From assembly GCA_016748015.1 (NCBI GenBank), contig JAAOMT010000215.1, positions 1-22,820 on the forward strand: DNA of 22,820 nucleotides. Direction: 5' to 3'. Under the pieces are notes generated by a model. That model was not told where the DNA came from, did no database searches, and saw only the letters and a program-made list of their open reading frames with translations. The stretch is from Geosiphon pyriformis (Eukaryota; Glomeromycota; Glomeromycetes; Archaeosporales; Geosiphonaceae). Shown one piece after another: positions 11,079-22,120 of this stretch; within the stretch, counting starts at the first letter, position 1, and the number at the start of each line of letters is the position of its first letter. The position numbers were made by a program, and so were the translations under genes.

Positions 11079-11598
11079 CTGTTAAAATAAAATAAAAAAT
11101 TATTATTTTAAAAATATTTTTTTATAAAAAAAACAACAATTTTAAATTAAAATTTTTAAATTATTGAACTTAATTAATAATTTAACTAATTTGGTTTTAA
11201 ATTTAATAAAATAAATAATTTAAAAACTTTTTTTTAAGTAATAATAATAATAATAATAATAATCTATTTATTAATTTTATAAAGTTTGTAGTCTTTTAAA
11301 GCAAAAAAAAAAATTTAGAATTTAATCAAATAATTTTGTATATATAATAATTATAATAATTATAATATAAATTTATATAGTAAATAAAATAAATATTAAT
11401 AATTTATTTGTGAATTTAAATTTAAATTTTGTCTAAATAACAGATTATGTGTAAAAAGCAAATAAATTATATATATATATATTATTTTAAAACATAAAAT
11501 TAATTTAACTACAATTTCAGCATAATTTTTTCAAACAAAAGAAAAAATTTCTCTTCCAATTTATTTGATTGTTAGTATTCTCGAAATCTTTGAGCCTT

Positions 11599-12073
11599 TT
11601 ACTTTTTTTCCTCCTTTATACTCTGTTTTTTATCAATTTTATCTTCTTCCTGAAACCCTAAATTCGTAAATTCATCTTTAACCATTAGGCCCCTAAAATT
11701 ATTACACAAATTATATAAATACAAGATGTGATTATCAGATGAGGGAACCCCAAAACTCTTCCCCTCCGATCCAACCCACACAAAAACAAACCTTTCCATC
11801 CGACATCGTAAGTAAGCTTTTGACAAATTCCGACATACACCATTATTTGATTTATTTTGTTTCAGACAATCAAGGTAAGATTTAACTAACTCTTTGCATT
11901 CACCTTTTATATTAAAAATATGATGAGTATGGGTGAACTGGAGAAAAGATTATGGTAGTAAACCCTTCATTATTTTAATGTGTTAATATACCTTGATGAT
12001 CTAATGGAAAACTTCCACGTTCCGGTGGCGTCGTTGTGAATGTCGTAATATTTGGGGGTCTTCCGAAGGCCAT
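11599..12073 (-). CDS. COX19: Cox19, twin CX9C mitochondrial copper/COX assembly protein (3 exons, 95 aa)
   Basis: Cox19 is a CHCH protein of the mitochondrial intermembrane space (and cytosol) that supports copper delivery and cytochrome c oxidase assembly together with Cox11. Exons are 12073-11992, 11903-11792 and 11692-11599; the phases close in frame and the stop is TAA. Exon 1 encodes MAFGRPP...PPERGSFPLDHQ, the diagnostic N-terminus of the family. Exon 2 encodes a perfect twin CX9C: C-KELVKSYLD-C, then C-RNLSKAYLR-C followed by RMER. Exon 3 gives GLMVKDEFTNLGF and a Lys/Glu-rich tail. Length is 95 aa against about 90 in human. It lies 266 bp downstream of the GluRS stop on the same strand. 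A single-frame reading of exons 2-3 wrongly translates the 99-nt second intron. Confidence 0.95.
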
Positions 12074-12339
12074 ACTTTTTAGTTTAAATTGTGAACAGTT
12101 TCTTGAAAAGCTTAAATCAGTAAAACATTATTGTGTTCTGAGTCAATCAAAATTAAAGGGTTTTAATATTTAGGGTGTAGTTGATATAATCAAATTTAGA
12201 GTCCTAAAAACATTGTAATCTGATTTAGCCTTAATTCATCAGTAAAGATAATCACAGCTTTTGAAAATTTGTCAGGTAATAGATTAAAGATCAAAGTATT
12301 CACTCCTAAATCTATTGATTTATATAAAAGTAAAATTTT

Positions 12340-15300
12340 TCACTCAATTTTAGAAACAATATACATTTTTGTGACTTCTTCAGGCTTTGGAATCTGCTCA
12401 TCACCTATATGCAAAATAAAATAAAATAAAATATAATATAATTAAAGACTTTTTTCCTAAAAATTCAAAATTCCTTACCATAAATCGTAGGAACATGATA
12501 CATTTTGATTTGGGTGGCTATCGAATCAACTGATACAGTGGATGTAGGAACAGTCGTGGTTTTGTTATCCGATTCTCCTTCTGGGAGAGTATCCGAAGGC
12601 TCGTTAGTTTCCTTCTTTTTTCCTTTCTTCTTTACCGATTTGCTTGCAGTACTTTTCCCCGTATTTTCTTCCTCTGCCTTTGATGCCATGGTATTGGCTT
12701 TTCCATCTGGAATTCGAATTAAGGAAGGGATATCGTGACCAATGCTAACTTCTACATCAACGATATAATATCCCCGGCGTTCAAATTGTATAATATCCCC
12801 TGGATTATAAAAAAACCATGAACATACTTGATAAAAAATCAAAAGTTAAAGCTGAATCGCATTGAAGTTACCTTTTCTTAATTGTTTAACATTCGCATCT
12901 GCAATTGCTAGATTGCGAAATTCCGAGGTTTTAGTGACAAAATTCTCGACCTCGTCACCCTCTTCCAATTTTTTTTTGTTAATTAAATAGTCGTAGTCGA
13001 GTAAAAGTACTTTGCAAATATCTAGTGTATCGGCTAACCAAGTGATCTTTTTTTTAGTTTTCTTGAAATCTCCTTCCAGATGAAGTTGTAAAGCGATAGA
13101 GGTGATAACTTTATGATCTTGTTGGGATCGATCAATTGATTTAATTATCGCATTACCCCAGTCCATTAAAGTGATCTTGTTAGGAAAAATGATAATTTGT
13201 GTAAATTTGCCATCAACCAACCTGGAATTATTGGAAATTCAATTCATATGACTTATTTACCTCTTCATCGATCTCAAAGGTTTGAGCATCTTCTTGTTCG
13301 ATGAATATTTGTGAGAAATAGGATGTTTGTTTAGTTCCAAGGTCTGGATTTTTCTTATGTTTATTTACATCTTTTACATAAGGGTTTTCGGGGCCACCAA
13401 TGATATTAGCCTTTACCCTATATCAAAAATAGGGTATTTCGAGAAAGGTAAATACTAAAGCGTGTATAAAAATAAATAATTTTAAACCTATTCTTACACA
13501 TTCTCTGTTGCTATAGAAACATGCCTCGGCGCTACCGGGTCAATAATTTTTTTATTGAGAGCCCATAACTTGTCCCACTCGAGCATCACATCATTTTGTG
13601 AAGCACCTTGAGTAAGAATATATTGTTTTAAAGCTTCGACCGTCAAACCCCGTCGAAGAATTCCTAATCAAAAGAAGAAATCCTATATAGGAGATTAAAT
13701 CATAAAATAATTATATAAATAGAGTAGCAGAGAATTTACCGCGAACCGTGGGAAATCGTGGATCATCCCATCCAGAAACAAGACCTTGTTGGACGAACCA
13801 TTGGAGCTTTCGCTTTGAGAGCAGCGTGTATACAAAATTGATGCGGCTGGAACAAGATTTGTAAAAAAAACATTCAAATTTTGTAATCTTCATTTTAACA
13901 TTTAGTTTTGAAATTTTTATCTACCTGAAATCCCAAATATGGACTTTTCGTAATCCCAATGCTTCAAGAAACCAATAATATTGAGCATTACGATCTCGGT
14001 ATTCATTGGTTCTTAAAGCGTGTGTGACACCCTCAATCGAATCAACTATCGGACACGCAAAATCATATGTCGGATAAAGCTTCCATTTGTTTCTAGGAAA
14101 AATATTATATGATTAGTTATTTTTAAGGGGTAAGCGTTGGATAAAGCGTAATAATTACCCAGTACGATGATGGTCTAATATATTGCACCGATAGATAACA
14201 GGATCACGAAGAGCCTTGTTGGGATTTTGCATGTCAATTTTGGCACGTAGACAACAAGTGAGACCCTAATCAAAAGAAGAGTAATTGTGTTTACCACGGA
14301 GTTGAGAAACTTATTTGATAAATTTTTAGGCATGGTAATCTTTATATACAAATTCTGTCCCATCTGTCATCTCTTTGAATCGCCTTATATTTTCCTCAAT
14401 AGATTGATCCCGGGATTTTGAGGCAATACCATTCATGCGTTGGTCACGCATCTAAGAAAAAATGTAAATTTGAGTCAGTTTAAAAGAAAATTTTGTTAAT
14501 CTATTATGGGAGATCATTTTAATACCGTAGCCACATCGGTATCGTCGACATAAGCTAATCCTTTTTTAATAATTTCTAAGGCATATTCATAAAGTTTGTC
14601 AAAGTGATCTGACGTATATGTCACTATATCTGCATGTATACCAAGAAGGGCAAGGTCCTCTCTAATCGAATCTTCAAATTCCCTCTAAAGAAATTGAGTG
14701 AAAATTTTTTGAGATTCGTTCAGGTCACCAAATCAAATAAATATGACAAAATACCTTTTCTTTAGCAGGATTCGTATCGTCAAATCTAACAATCAGTTTT
14801 CCATTATAAGTTCGGGCGAAATACTGATTCAACATGGCGGCTTTTGCGTGACCAATGTGAAGATAACCACTAGGTTCTGGTGGGAAACGCGTAACAACTT
14901 TACCCTGTTCTGCATCTATCAACCCAATATTCATATTGGGTTGATCTGAGCGAGTCTTTAAATTCAATAAGATAATAAATGGAAGGAAAATCAAAGCTAA
15001 AACATCAAATAAAATATTGCAATTTCCTTTCACCTTAATCTTTTCACTTTGATTCCGAATCCAGACAATCGCTTTTTGTGTAAAATCTAATGAACTGATA
15101 TGGTCATACCAGCGAATAAGATGTGTTCCTACATCTTTCCCAGTTTTCAAAAGGCGATTAAACACGGGGGAATCTAAGTAAAAATATTTCTTTACCTTTT
15201 AGGCAATACATGAAACCATCGGTTTGCCGAAAATCGCAAACAAACTGAAACCCCAATTACTCTTTAAAGCCCCCCATATGATAAAATCAGCCAATGAAAC

Positions 15301-15951
15301 TCTATACCCGACGAAGAAGCTTCGCAAGTTAAGATGATAATCTAACTCATCGAATGCAGCTTCAAGCTTTTTAAAATCTTGGGAAGTCAACGTGTCCGAT
15401 GCAAAATCAACCCAGTGATCAATCTATGGGAAAATAGCAAATTAATCAACAATTTCCAGCTATAAATTGCTCGAATAAAAAAATACATGGAAATAAAAAA
15501 GATTTCAATTTTTACGAACTAAAGTGGCCGATAATGCGTTTGCTCCATAAAGTCCCAATGAGGGATACAATCGAGCAAGGTATCTTGTAACAAAACTTGT
15601 TCCACTAATGATATTACTTTAAGGACCAGAAGGCATATTAAGTAAAAATGGATGAAGCTGATTAAAAAGATTATAAAATTTCTCTTTAATTTTCATTACT
15701 TATCAACGAGCAATTCAACGTTTTCTACACTCGATAATTCGGATTTCCATTCGATATCAATTTTTGGGAACTGATTTTGGCCATTGATATAAAAAGTTAA
15801 AGCAGCCGTAGCTTATGTCATCATAATAGTGAATATTTAAATTATTTCCATCGATAAAAATTTAAAATATTTTTGGAGTAAAAAATCTGGGATAAATACC
15901 AAAGGAAACACCAGTTGCTTGTTTCGAAAAATCAATTTGGATATTAGACAT
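12340..15951 (-). CDS. GUS1: Cytosolic glutamyl-tRNA synthetase (16 exons, 807 aa)
   Basis: This class I synthetase charges tRNA-Glu in the cytosol. Exons: 15951-15900, 15811-15700, 15604-15520, 15423-15246, 15173-15034, 14955-14755, 14684-14526, 14451-14350, 14265-14159, 14092-13925, 13846-13740, 13663-13498, 13417-13261, 13175-12872, 12799-12479, 12404-12340 (2424 nt, in frame). An N-terminal GST-like domain (aa ~1-170, IDHWVDFA...[14 protein letters not shown]) is of the type that binds Arc1 or synthetase partners. The Rossmann core begins [20 protein letters not shown] (HIGH at aa ~222-225). The KMSKS-equivalent loop is LLSKRKLQW (aa ~443-451). The anticodon-binding beta barrel includes [12 protein letters not shown] and [12 protein letters not shown] Lys-rich tail with KMYHV/KMYIV repeats ends the protein. 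Exon 4's donor (GTTTGT at 15245) is weak; a GTTTCA donor 6 nt upstream is also in phase. Confidence 0.95.
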
Positions 15952-16413
15952 TTTCCGATTTTTAAAGGAACTGATTAAAAGTAATTCTTCATAAGCTTTT
16001 ATTCATAAGTTTTGATATCCGATGATTGGTTATATTTTATTTGGCAAAGCATTAATCATCCCTATTTCATATTAAAACGGATCATGAATCAGCAAAATTT
16101 TCATTGGATTAATAATTTAAAAAATGGGATTTTTAGAAGTTCAAATTTTTCAACTCAAAAAAAAAGTTGAAGCTTTTAATAAAAAGATGGTTTCAATCCA
16201 GTTGCAGCCATTTTCTCCAGTTATTTATTATTATTTTTAATTTTGAAAGAATTAGTTTTTTAAATTTACAAAAAAATATTAAATACTAATTACTTAATTT
16301 TTAAATTTCAATTTGGCTTATCATATATATCTTGTTTTAAATTGAAATGTTACACAACAAATAAAACTTATACTTAATAAAATTAAACATCATTTTTATC
16401 AAATCGTGAATTA
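15952..16413. promoter_or_regulatory. Divergent GluRS/transporter intergenic region
   Basis: This 462-bp AT-rich spacer lies between two divergent start codons and must contain both promoters. ATTGG (an inverted CCAAT box) occurs at about 16025-16029. No other element, RNA gene or small ORF is convincing. Confidence 0.5.
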
Positions 16414-18105
16414 ATGGCCTCCTCTTCGCGTCGTTCTTTCTTTGGCATTCAACAAGAAATCACATATCAATTAGGAAGCAACGAACAAAATGCCAAGTCA
16501 CAAAATAATCTCTGGCTTATTATGCTATGTATTTGTGTTGTAGCTTTCGTGATTCAAACGGTATGGCTCTGCATTCTTTCAACTATCCCACTGGAAATTC
16601 CCTCGACTAAATCCTGAACGTTTCGTCGGAAATTTCGTAGGAGATAGCACAGCAAGTACAAACTCAACTACATTTTGATAAACCTTATTTTATTTTGTAC
16701 GTTTTTCTCTTTAAATCAAAAAACCTCGCCTTACTCTTTGTCGTATTTATGTGAATTAAATTTCAGTCGGTGAAGTTACTAAGTTAAAAATCAATTTTTT
16801 AACGGCCAATCAAACAAAAAATTGTGCTCATAGATGGATAGCGCACAGTTGTTACATTATTGTGCTTCCGTTCCAGTTCGCTTTTAATATTTCCCTCGAC
16901 AGCTATTTGAAAAAATTGCTCTCGATCGGGAATGAATTGCGGACAAAGGTTAGAGCTTCCAATCATCACCTGTTTCTTATAGATGAGGAAGGTTTCGAAA
17001 ACCAAGAGGAGATAGATAACGATCGACCTGAGCCGATGTTTCGCGAACTTTCCTTATTTTCGATTTATCACACTTTACTATTGCCTCAACATTGGCTCGC
17101 CGTCACCTATATTCTCAAAATATCTCTAATATTCGCACTTTTTCTATGCTTACCAGCTTATTTCTGGTATATAGCCGTAAATTTGACGAGTATGGCTAAT
17201 CTAACTGCCATTTATAACACGGGTTGCTTCTTCGCCTACTTATTCTCCATCTTGATCTTGGGAGAGCCTGTAAAGGGGATCAAAATTCTGGCGGTCGCTT
17301 TGAGTATTGCGGGAGTTGCTCTTATGTCATATTGGGACGTAAAGCATGAAGGAAATGATAGCGCAACAGATAAAGCTTTGGTTGGAGAAAACGGATCGAC
17401 TTCCGCCGACTTGAAAAATTTATTTCCCCATATCTCAGTTATCGGAAATATAATAGCTTGTCTTGCGGCTGCTTTCAGTGGGCTCTATGAAATTATATAC
17501 AAAAAATATGCTTCACCGGAAATCCCATCAATTCTTTTTGTGAACACAGTTACTGGTTTAATTGGGATTTGCACCTTTTTATTCTTATGGATCCCGATAC
17601 CTCTTTTACATTTGACTGGTATTGAGCCATTTGAGCTCCCGGATTTGAAAACATTTGGTTATATTTTATTGATTGCATTGTCGGGAATAGCGTTCAATGC
17701 AAGCTTTATGCTGGTTATTGCGATTACAAGTCCGGTGAGTTCAAAAAAAAATACTCGTATGATTCGCAATTATTCTGCTAATTTTCACATAGAAATTTAC
17801 TATTCTTGTGATTATGATATTCTGCATTTCGTAGCTCTTTGCTTCGGTTGGTATTATGCTAACAATACCTATTGTAGCCGTGGTATTAATTTAAAAATTT
17901 TCCATTTTCGAAAATTTGTTCTTATGATCTTGGGTTGCTCTAACGTAGAATCACGTTTTAGGTCGATTTATTGATTACGAGAATACCATTGAAAGGTAGC
18001 ACTATTATCGGTAGTCTCGGCATATTAATCTCTTTCGGATTATTAACACGGGCCAATATCCAAGACAATATGGTGACTAAGGAGAACAATGATGATATAG
18101 AATAA
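16414..18105 (+). CDS. EamA/DMT-superfamily transporter, SLC35F-like (5 exons, 431 aa)
   Basis: This is a probable endomembrane nucleotide-sugar/metabolite-type transporter; the substrate is unknown. Exons are 16414-16560, 16641-16696, 16834-17734, 17835-17882 and 17962-18105 (1296 nt, in frame). The predicted first helix is LWLIMLCICVVAFVIQT. HFDKPYFIL then WIAHSCYIIVLPFQF resembles the start of SLC35F/Thi74-like proteins. A long acidic loop follows (aa ~105-135). The first EamA half includes NLTSMANLTAIYNTGCFFAY and ILGEPVKGIKILAVALSIAG. The second half includes AAFSGLYEIIYKKYA, ASVGIMLTIPIVAVVD and a final helix ending SFGLLTRANIQ. About ten helices are expected for the fold. The 370-aa uninterrupted frame (16862-17974) is misleading at its 3' end, where it reads through two introns. 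The subfamily (SLC35F5/YML018C-like) is inferred from memory of family motifs. Confidence 0.88.
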
Positions 18106-18401
18106 TTAAAAATTTTAAACTAGAGATTTAATGAACTATTAAATTATTATCAATTTCATTGTCGTATCCCGTTTAATGGTGTTATTTTTTAATTTTCTAT
18201 AATTATCCAACATATTTTTCGTCATGTCAATTAAAGAGGATGCCTTGGCATTTCCTTATTTTTTTCCAAGATTACAACCCTTTTTCAGGATTATTTAACT
18301 GCATCGTTGGCACAGCCTCCTCAATCTAAGCGGAGCTGATATAACCGATATTAATCTAATTTTTATCACGAGAAAATACTACTTCAGTGTTCGCATTTTG
18401 A
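18106..18401. other. Convergent 3' intergenic region, transporter/SWP1
   Basis: This 296-bp spacer lies between two converging stop codons and should hold both polyadenylation regions. A 24-codon plus-strand frame beginning at about 18224 has no family features and is not called. Confidence 0.6.
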
Positions 18402-19537
18402 TCACCGTAACCCTTTAAGCCTCCAATCCTGAATACTGCTCAAAGCTCTTTGGCCGGTAAAAAAAGCTACGATACTTAAGCCTGCAAGCCAGGTCAAGGT
18501 TTGAAAGATGTTAAGATGTGTCCAATAGTTATAAAAAAGGGTTTCGATGGCGACCAAAGAGATCAGGAAGCTAATTGAAGAGATAATCCCATTTTTGGCG
18601 GTTTTCAAAAACGAAAGATTGACACGGATATAGCTCCACTTTATTTCATTCAGTAATAAATACTAATTAGTATATAATATTGAAGGTAATAAATATCACC
18701 TAATATTTTCGAAGAAAAGCTTACGGTGCCAATCAAGAAAATCCATGGGGTAAGCACGATGATGACAAAACTATAGGTCAGCCAGATTGGTGCCAGGCGC
18801 TCGGATTCCTTAAATATGTGATGGATCTCAGGGAGCGGTCCATACTTAATCGGTGGTGGCAATGATGGTTTCTTTAGGACTTTTATGTGGGCCGTCCCAA
18901 TGGTATATTTTATTGGATGGTTGCTTGAAAAAGTCCCGATTATCAAATCTAGGGTGTAATCTGCGGAAGCCATTATAAGTTCCCTCGGTGCCGATTTCAT
19001 GTCCTATTAATCGAAATTATTGGTGTTACTCATGATTGTGTCTAAACTCTACTTTAAGAAAGTTTTATTTACTAATTCTAGGCGAGCTTTGCCGTTGTCT
19101 CGGACTTGCAGAATCAATACTGCTTGGGCATTGGTTTTTTCGTTGGTTAAAGTGAGGAAAGCTTGATGCGGTTGGTGAAAAACTTTTTCATTCTTCAAGT
19201 CACGAATAGTTAAAATTATCTTTAAGTTATCATCTTCAACAAGTTGTAACGGGGATTCTAACGGAGCTGGATATTCTAAACTTCAATCGTATCGTAAACG
19301 GAGTTAATTTTATACTTTTTTATACAATTTACTTCGGAATACCAAAGTATACATGACTTGGAGCGGAATTCAGTACCTTTCTGATACTCTTCGAACTCCG
19401 TCACTTCCCGTTACTGCCAGTTTAACATTTTTAATGGCATAGTGAATTTCTTCGGCTCTTGTTAAAAACACTGCCGAAAATATAATTGTGTATAATTGCC
19501 ATGATATTATTAAAGAAAAAAGAGAATAGTACTTCAT
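18402..19537 (-). CDS. SWP1: Oligosaccharyltransferase subunit Swp1/ribophorin II (4 exons, 294 aa)
   Basis: Swp1 is a membrane subunit of the ER oligosaccharyltransferase, which transfers the N-glycan precursor to nascent proteins. Exons are 19537-19377, 19280-19073, 19003-18725 and 18638-18402 (885 nt, in frame). The N-terminus has a hydrophobic signal (aa ~4-27) before RAEEIHYAIKNVKLAV. The lumenal part includes SLEYPAPLESPLQL, HQPHQAFLTL and, just before the membrane, GPLPEIHHIFKESERL, a recognisable Swp1 motif. Three C-terminal helices follow: WLTYSFVIIVLTPWIFLIG, then IISSISFLISLVAIETLFYN, then FQTLTWLAGLSIVAFFTG, and the protein ends RALSSIQDWRLKGLR. Length resembles yeast Swp1 (286 aa) and not the much longer animal ribophorin II. 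Its start lies 201 bp from the divergent YOS9 start. Confidence 0.93.
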
Positions 19538-19738
19538 TGAGGCCAAAAAGTAAAATTGGTGTTGAGCCTAACGAGGTTGAATAAATAAATAAATCAATGT
19601 TTGCCACGTCTCAAAAGGACTTTCCAATACGGATAGGATCGACGAAATTAGGCATCGCTAAAACAGGTTTTTTATGATAACCGTTAAAAAAAAGTTGATG
19701 TCAAACCTTCGAACACTGTTTCTCGAGTCTAATCAAAA
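19538..19738. promoter_or_regulatory. Shared divergent SWP1/YOS9 promoter with UPRE-like site
   Basis: Only 201 bp separate the two start codons, so both promoters and 5' UTRs lie here. GCCACGTC at 19603-19610 reads GACGTGGC on the other strand, which fits the GACGTGG part of the XBP1/Hac1-type element TGACGTGG but for its first base. The regulatory role is inference. Confidence 0.5.
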
Positions 19739-21759
19739 ATGCCGTGTTCAAAGTTTTCAAATAAGTTAATCTATTTTGTATTAGTAGTTTTTTCGTTGAA
19801 TTTGATTCAGTCTATTAAGAAGCCATACGTAGGAGCCTTTTCAATTTCATGGGTTTTTGAAGACCTTCTAGCTCACCCACGTTACAAAGTACTAATCGGC
19901 TCACGCTTCGTCGCCGACAGTAGCTTAGACAGTTTCTTTCCCGAGCCACGTGTACCTGAAAAGGTCTGTATGAATTTTAACAAACTATTGGGTTTTTCCA
20001 GTTATCAAAACTCAATCACATTCTTTAAAGGAAACATCAAGTGTAGTTCCCAGCATTCCACATTATATAAAATCTGAAGAAAGGGAGATAGATATAAATC
20101 CCAGCTATGTAGTTATGCGCACTTCTTCTGGGCAAAGATATTTGTGTCAAATACCACCAATAGCTAATAATCCATCAGCGGAAGAAAATAAACCCGAGAC
20201 AAAAAAGCCTGGAGACCTTGAAGTCTTAAAAAAAGGCTTAGAACTTTTAGAACCGATGAAAAAAGAAAATTGCATTTATTTCGTAAGAGGAATTTACTTT
20301 TTATGTTAATGACAAATTCTGCTGAATAGATAAAGAGAACGCATTGATTGGTGAAATTTTTTGCATTGCAATGAAATAAGCATCAGGGTTGGTGGACGTA
20401 TGAATATTGTCATTTAAAGTGAGTGTCCGCCCTGATCATTCCTAAATAGAAAAACTTGAGAAATTCTAACGATTCTACAACCTTTAGACATATACGTCAA
20501 TTTCATCAAATAATTGAAAAAGGGATCGTACCTGTGGAAGATCCTAATTCCCGTTCATATTACTTGGGAAAATATGATCCGAAACAAGCTTCATTGCCTC
20601 ACTCTAATGCAGTTGGTAAAAAGGGAAAGAAACGTTCTCCACCTTTGAGCACGGACTTGCAAGCTGTTGATGAAAAAAAAATATTAGTGTTGCGCTGGAG
20701 TGATGGAACTAATTGTGACTTGACAGGAAAACCACGAAGAGTTGAGATTCAGGTGAATGATCAACTCTTTCAATTAGCGATTTATACTATAATAAATATC
20801 ATCCATTAATTATTGGCTTGATAATTTAGTTTCATTGTAATACTCAACCAAGGGATACTATAGCCTTGATCAAGGAGACCAACACCTGTCAGTATCTAGT
20901 GATGATTCATACGCCGCGGCTTTGCGCTGATCCGGCATTTCTCAGTAAAACTTCGGGAAAAGTTAATGATATAGAATGTAATCCAGTTGTTTCAGATGCC
21001 TTTTATGAGATAAAATTAGAAGAGAGTCAAAAGCGCTTAGAAAGTGGTGGGAATAATCCCCAGAAAACGGAAAATTTAAAGCCAGAGGCTGAGGAACAAG
21101 CAACTAGTTCTGATTCAAGTACTGGAGAAACTAAAGGAGATAAAAGTTCTGGGAGCTCTGATAATCAGGCGAAGGAAACTTCAGATTTGCCCAAGGAGGA
21201 AGGTTCATCCAAGGCAAAATCTCCTGTTAAAGTTGGAGACTTGACTGACGAGGATGTTACCTCTGCTGCCAAGAAAGTTCTGGATCGCTGGCGCGAACAA
21301 ATACGTGTTTTAGGAAATAAGGCGGGATTGCAACTCAAAGATATTGAAATTGAATTTGAAGACGATGATAAAGTTGCAGATGGAATCAAAAGAGGCATGG
21401 GTAAATTCAAAAAAATCAAAGTCTTTTTCTATGATGAAAATGGGCAAGTTACACCAGTGAAAGACGCTGAAGAGCTCTTGCGGAAAATCCAAAAGTTAAG
21501 CAGTACTGATGCCAAAGGGGCGGAAGGAGAGCAAACACAGACAGGATCTGTTGGAACTGATTTTCAGACAATGTTGGAAAAACTAATTGTGGATGAAGCG
21601 GGCAAGATTGGCACGATAACCACTGTAAAGAGAAAAAAGGTCGAGTTCAAACCTTCCGATCAAGAACGACTTAGTAAAATGTACGAAACTGTTTATGAAA
21701 GGGATGAAAATGGGGAACAAACAGAAGACGAACAAGAAAATAGAAAAGCAAAATTGTGA
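19739..21759 (+). CDS. YOS9: ER quality-control lectin Yos9/OS-9 with MRH domain (5 exons, 569 aa)
   Basis: Yos9/OS-9 binds trimmed mannose glycans on misfolded proteins and hands them to the Hrd1-Hrd3 ERAD ligase. Exons are 19739-19963, 20031-20282, 20381-20418, 20488-20752 and 20830-21759 (1710 nt, in frame). A signal peptide is at aa ~11-25. The MRH domain spans aa ~125-285: YVVMRTSSGQRYLCQIP, GWWTYEYCHLK (the double Trp of OS-9 lectins), RQFHQ, WSDGTNCDLTGKPRRVEIQF, CQYLVMIHTPRLC. The Gln, Arg, Glu and Tyr expected to hold mannose are all present. An acidic Ser/Glu/Lys-rich linker is followed by a C-terminal alpha/beta region (LTDEDVTSAAKKVLDRW ... KRKKVEF). The protein ends RKAKL, so no HDEL/KDEL is visible. 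The first intron could instead use GTATGA...TTCCAG, but that would be only about 34 nt. Confidence 0.93.
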
Positions 21760-22120
21760 CACTGTTTATTGTAATTGAGTTATTTTTTTTTTCGGAACAT
21801 TAATCACGGATTTTTGATGCTGCCTTTTCTTATGTTTGCCTTATTAGTTGTGGTCTTTAGCATTTATTTTAATAAATAATTTATATTGGTAAGTTCGCTT
21901 GCCCTGAGTCATGTAACACAAATTAGAGGCAATTTTTGAAATTCATGTGATCGTGCACAATTTTTTATTGATGGCTTTTAAAAAATCATAAATTTTTGGG
22001 TTTTGCAAAATTAGGAATAGAATATAACTATTGAGCACACTTCAATAAAAAAATACCCTGAAATATCGTATCATTACCCGCAAATCAGCCTGAGCAGCAT
22101 AATTCATCAAGTTCTTTGAC
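21760..22120. other. Intergenic region between YOS9 and the small basic protein gene
   Basis: This 361-bp AT-rich stretch should carry the 3' end of YOS9 and the promoter of the next plus-strand gene. No other gene or structured RNA is visible. Confidence 0.6.

Larger units (their letters stand above)
10477..11598. other. Repeat-rich AT spacer with assembly gap
   Basis: No coding signal is visible on either strand. The spacer holds A/T homopolymers, (TAAA)n near 11044-11075, (AAT)n near 11240-11263, TA runs and the N gap. The 5' flank of the minus-strand ssSPT gene lies at its left end and the 3' flank of COX19 at its right end. Confidence 0.7.

Noticed and set aside
11815-11890. Plus-strand GTAAGTAAGC...TTTGTTTCAG pattern resembling an intron, followed by GTAAGA
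   Set aside because: The same DNA is the coding strand complement of COX19 exon 2, which has strong family motifs. The plus-strand splice-like signals are coincidental.
11922-12145. Possible C/D-box snoRNA (ATGATGA with distant CTGA)
   Set aside because: No correctly spaced D box or terminal stem, and the region overlaps COX19 intron 1 and exon 1.
13176-13220. Alternative upstream acceptor (AATTCCAG) adding LVDGKF... to GluRS exon 14
   Set aside because: With the GAG|GTAAAT donor it gives a stop. The CTAACAAG acceptor at 13177-13176 gives [12 protein letters not shown], matching the family.
18650-18724. Read-through extension of the SWP1 third exon (VSFSSKILG...)
   Set aside because: It is intron sequence. 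The GTAAGC donor at 18724 joined to the AAAG acceptor at 18640-18639 restores the final membrane segments.
19281-19376. Extra 24-nt mini-exon within SWP1 intron 1 (SHVYFGIP)
   Set aside because: It would require an upstream intron of only about 20 nt. Direct splicing 19377 to 19280 keeps the frame and gives the expected VSESLEYPAP motif.
21165-21419. Minus-strand 84-aa frame and other frames opposite YOS9
   Set aside because: It is a shadow of the long YOS9 exon 5, with low-complexity composition and no family motif.
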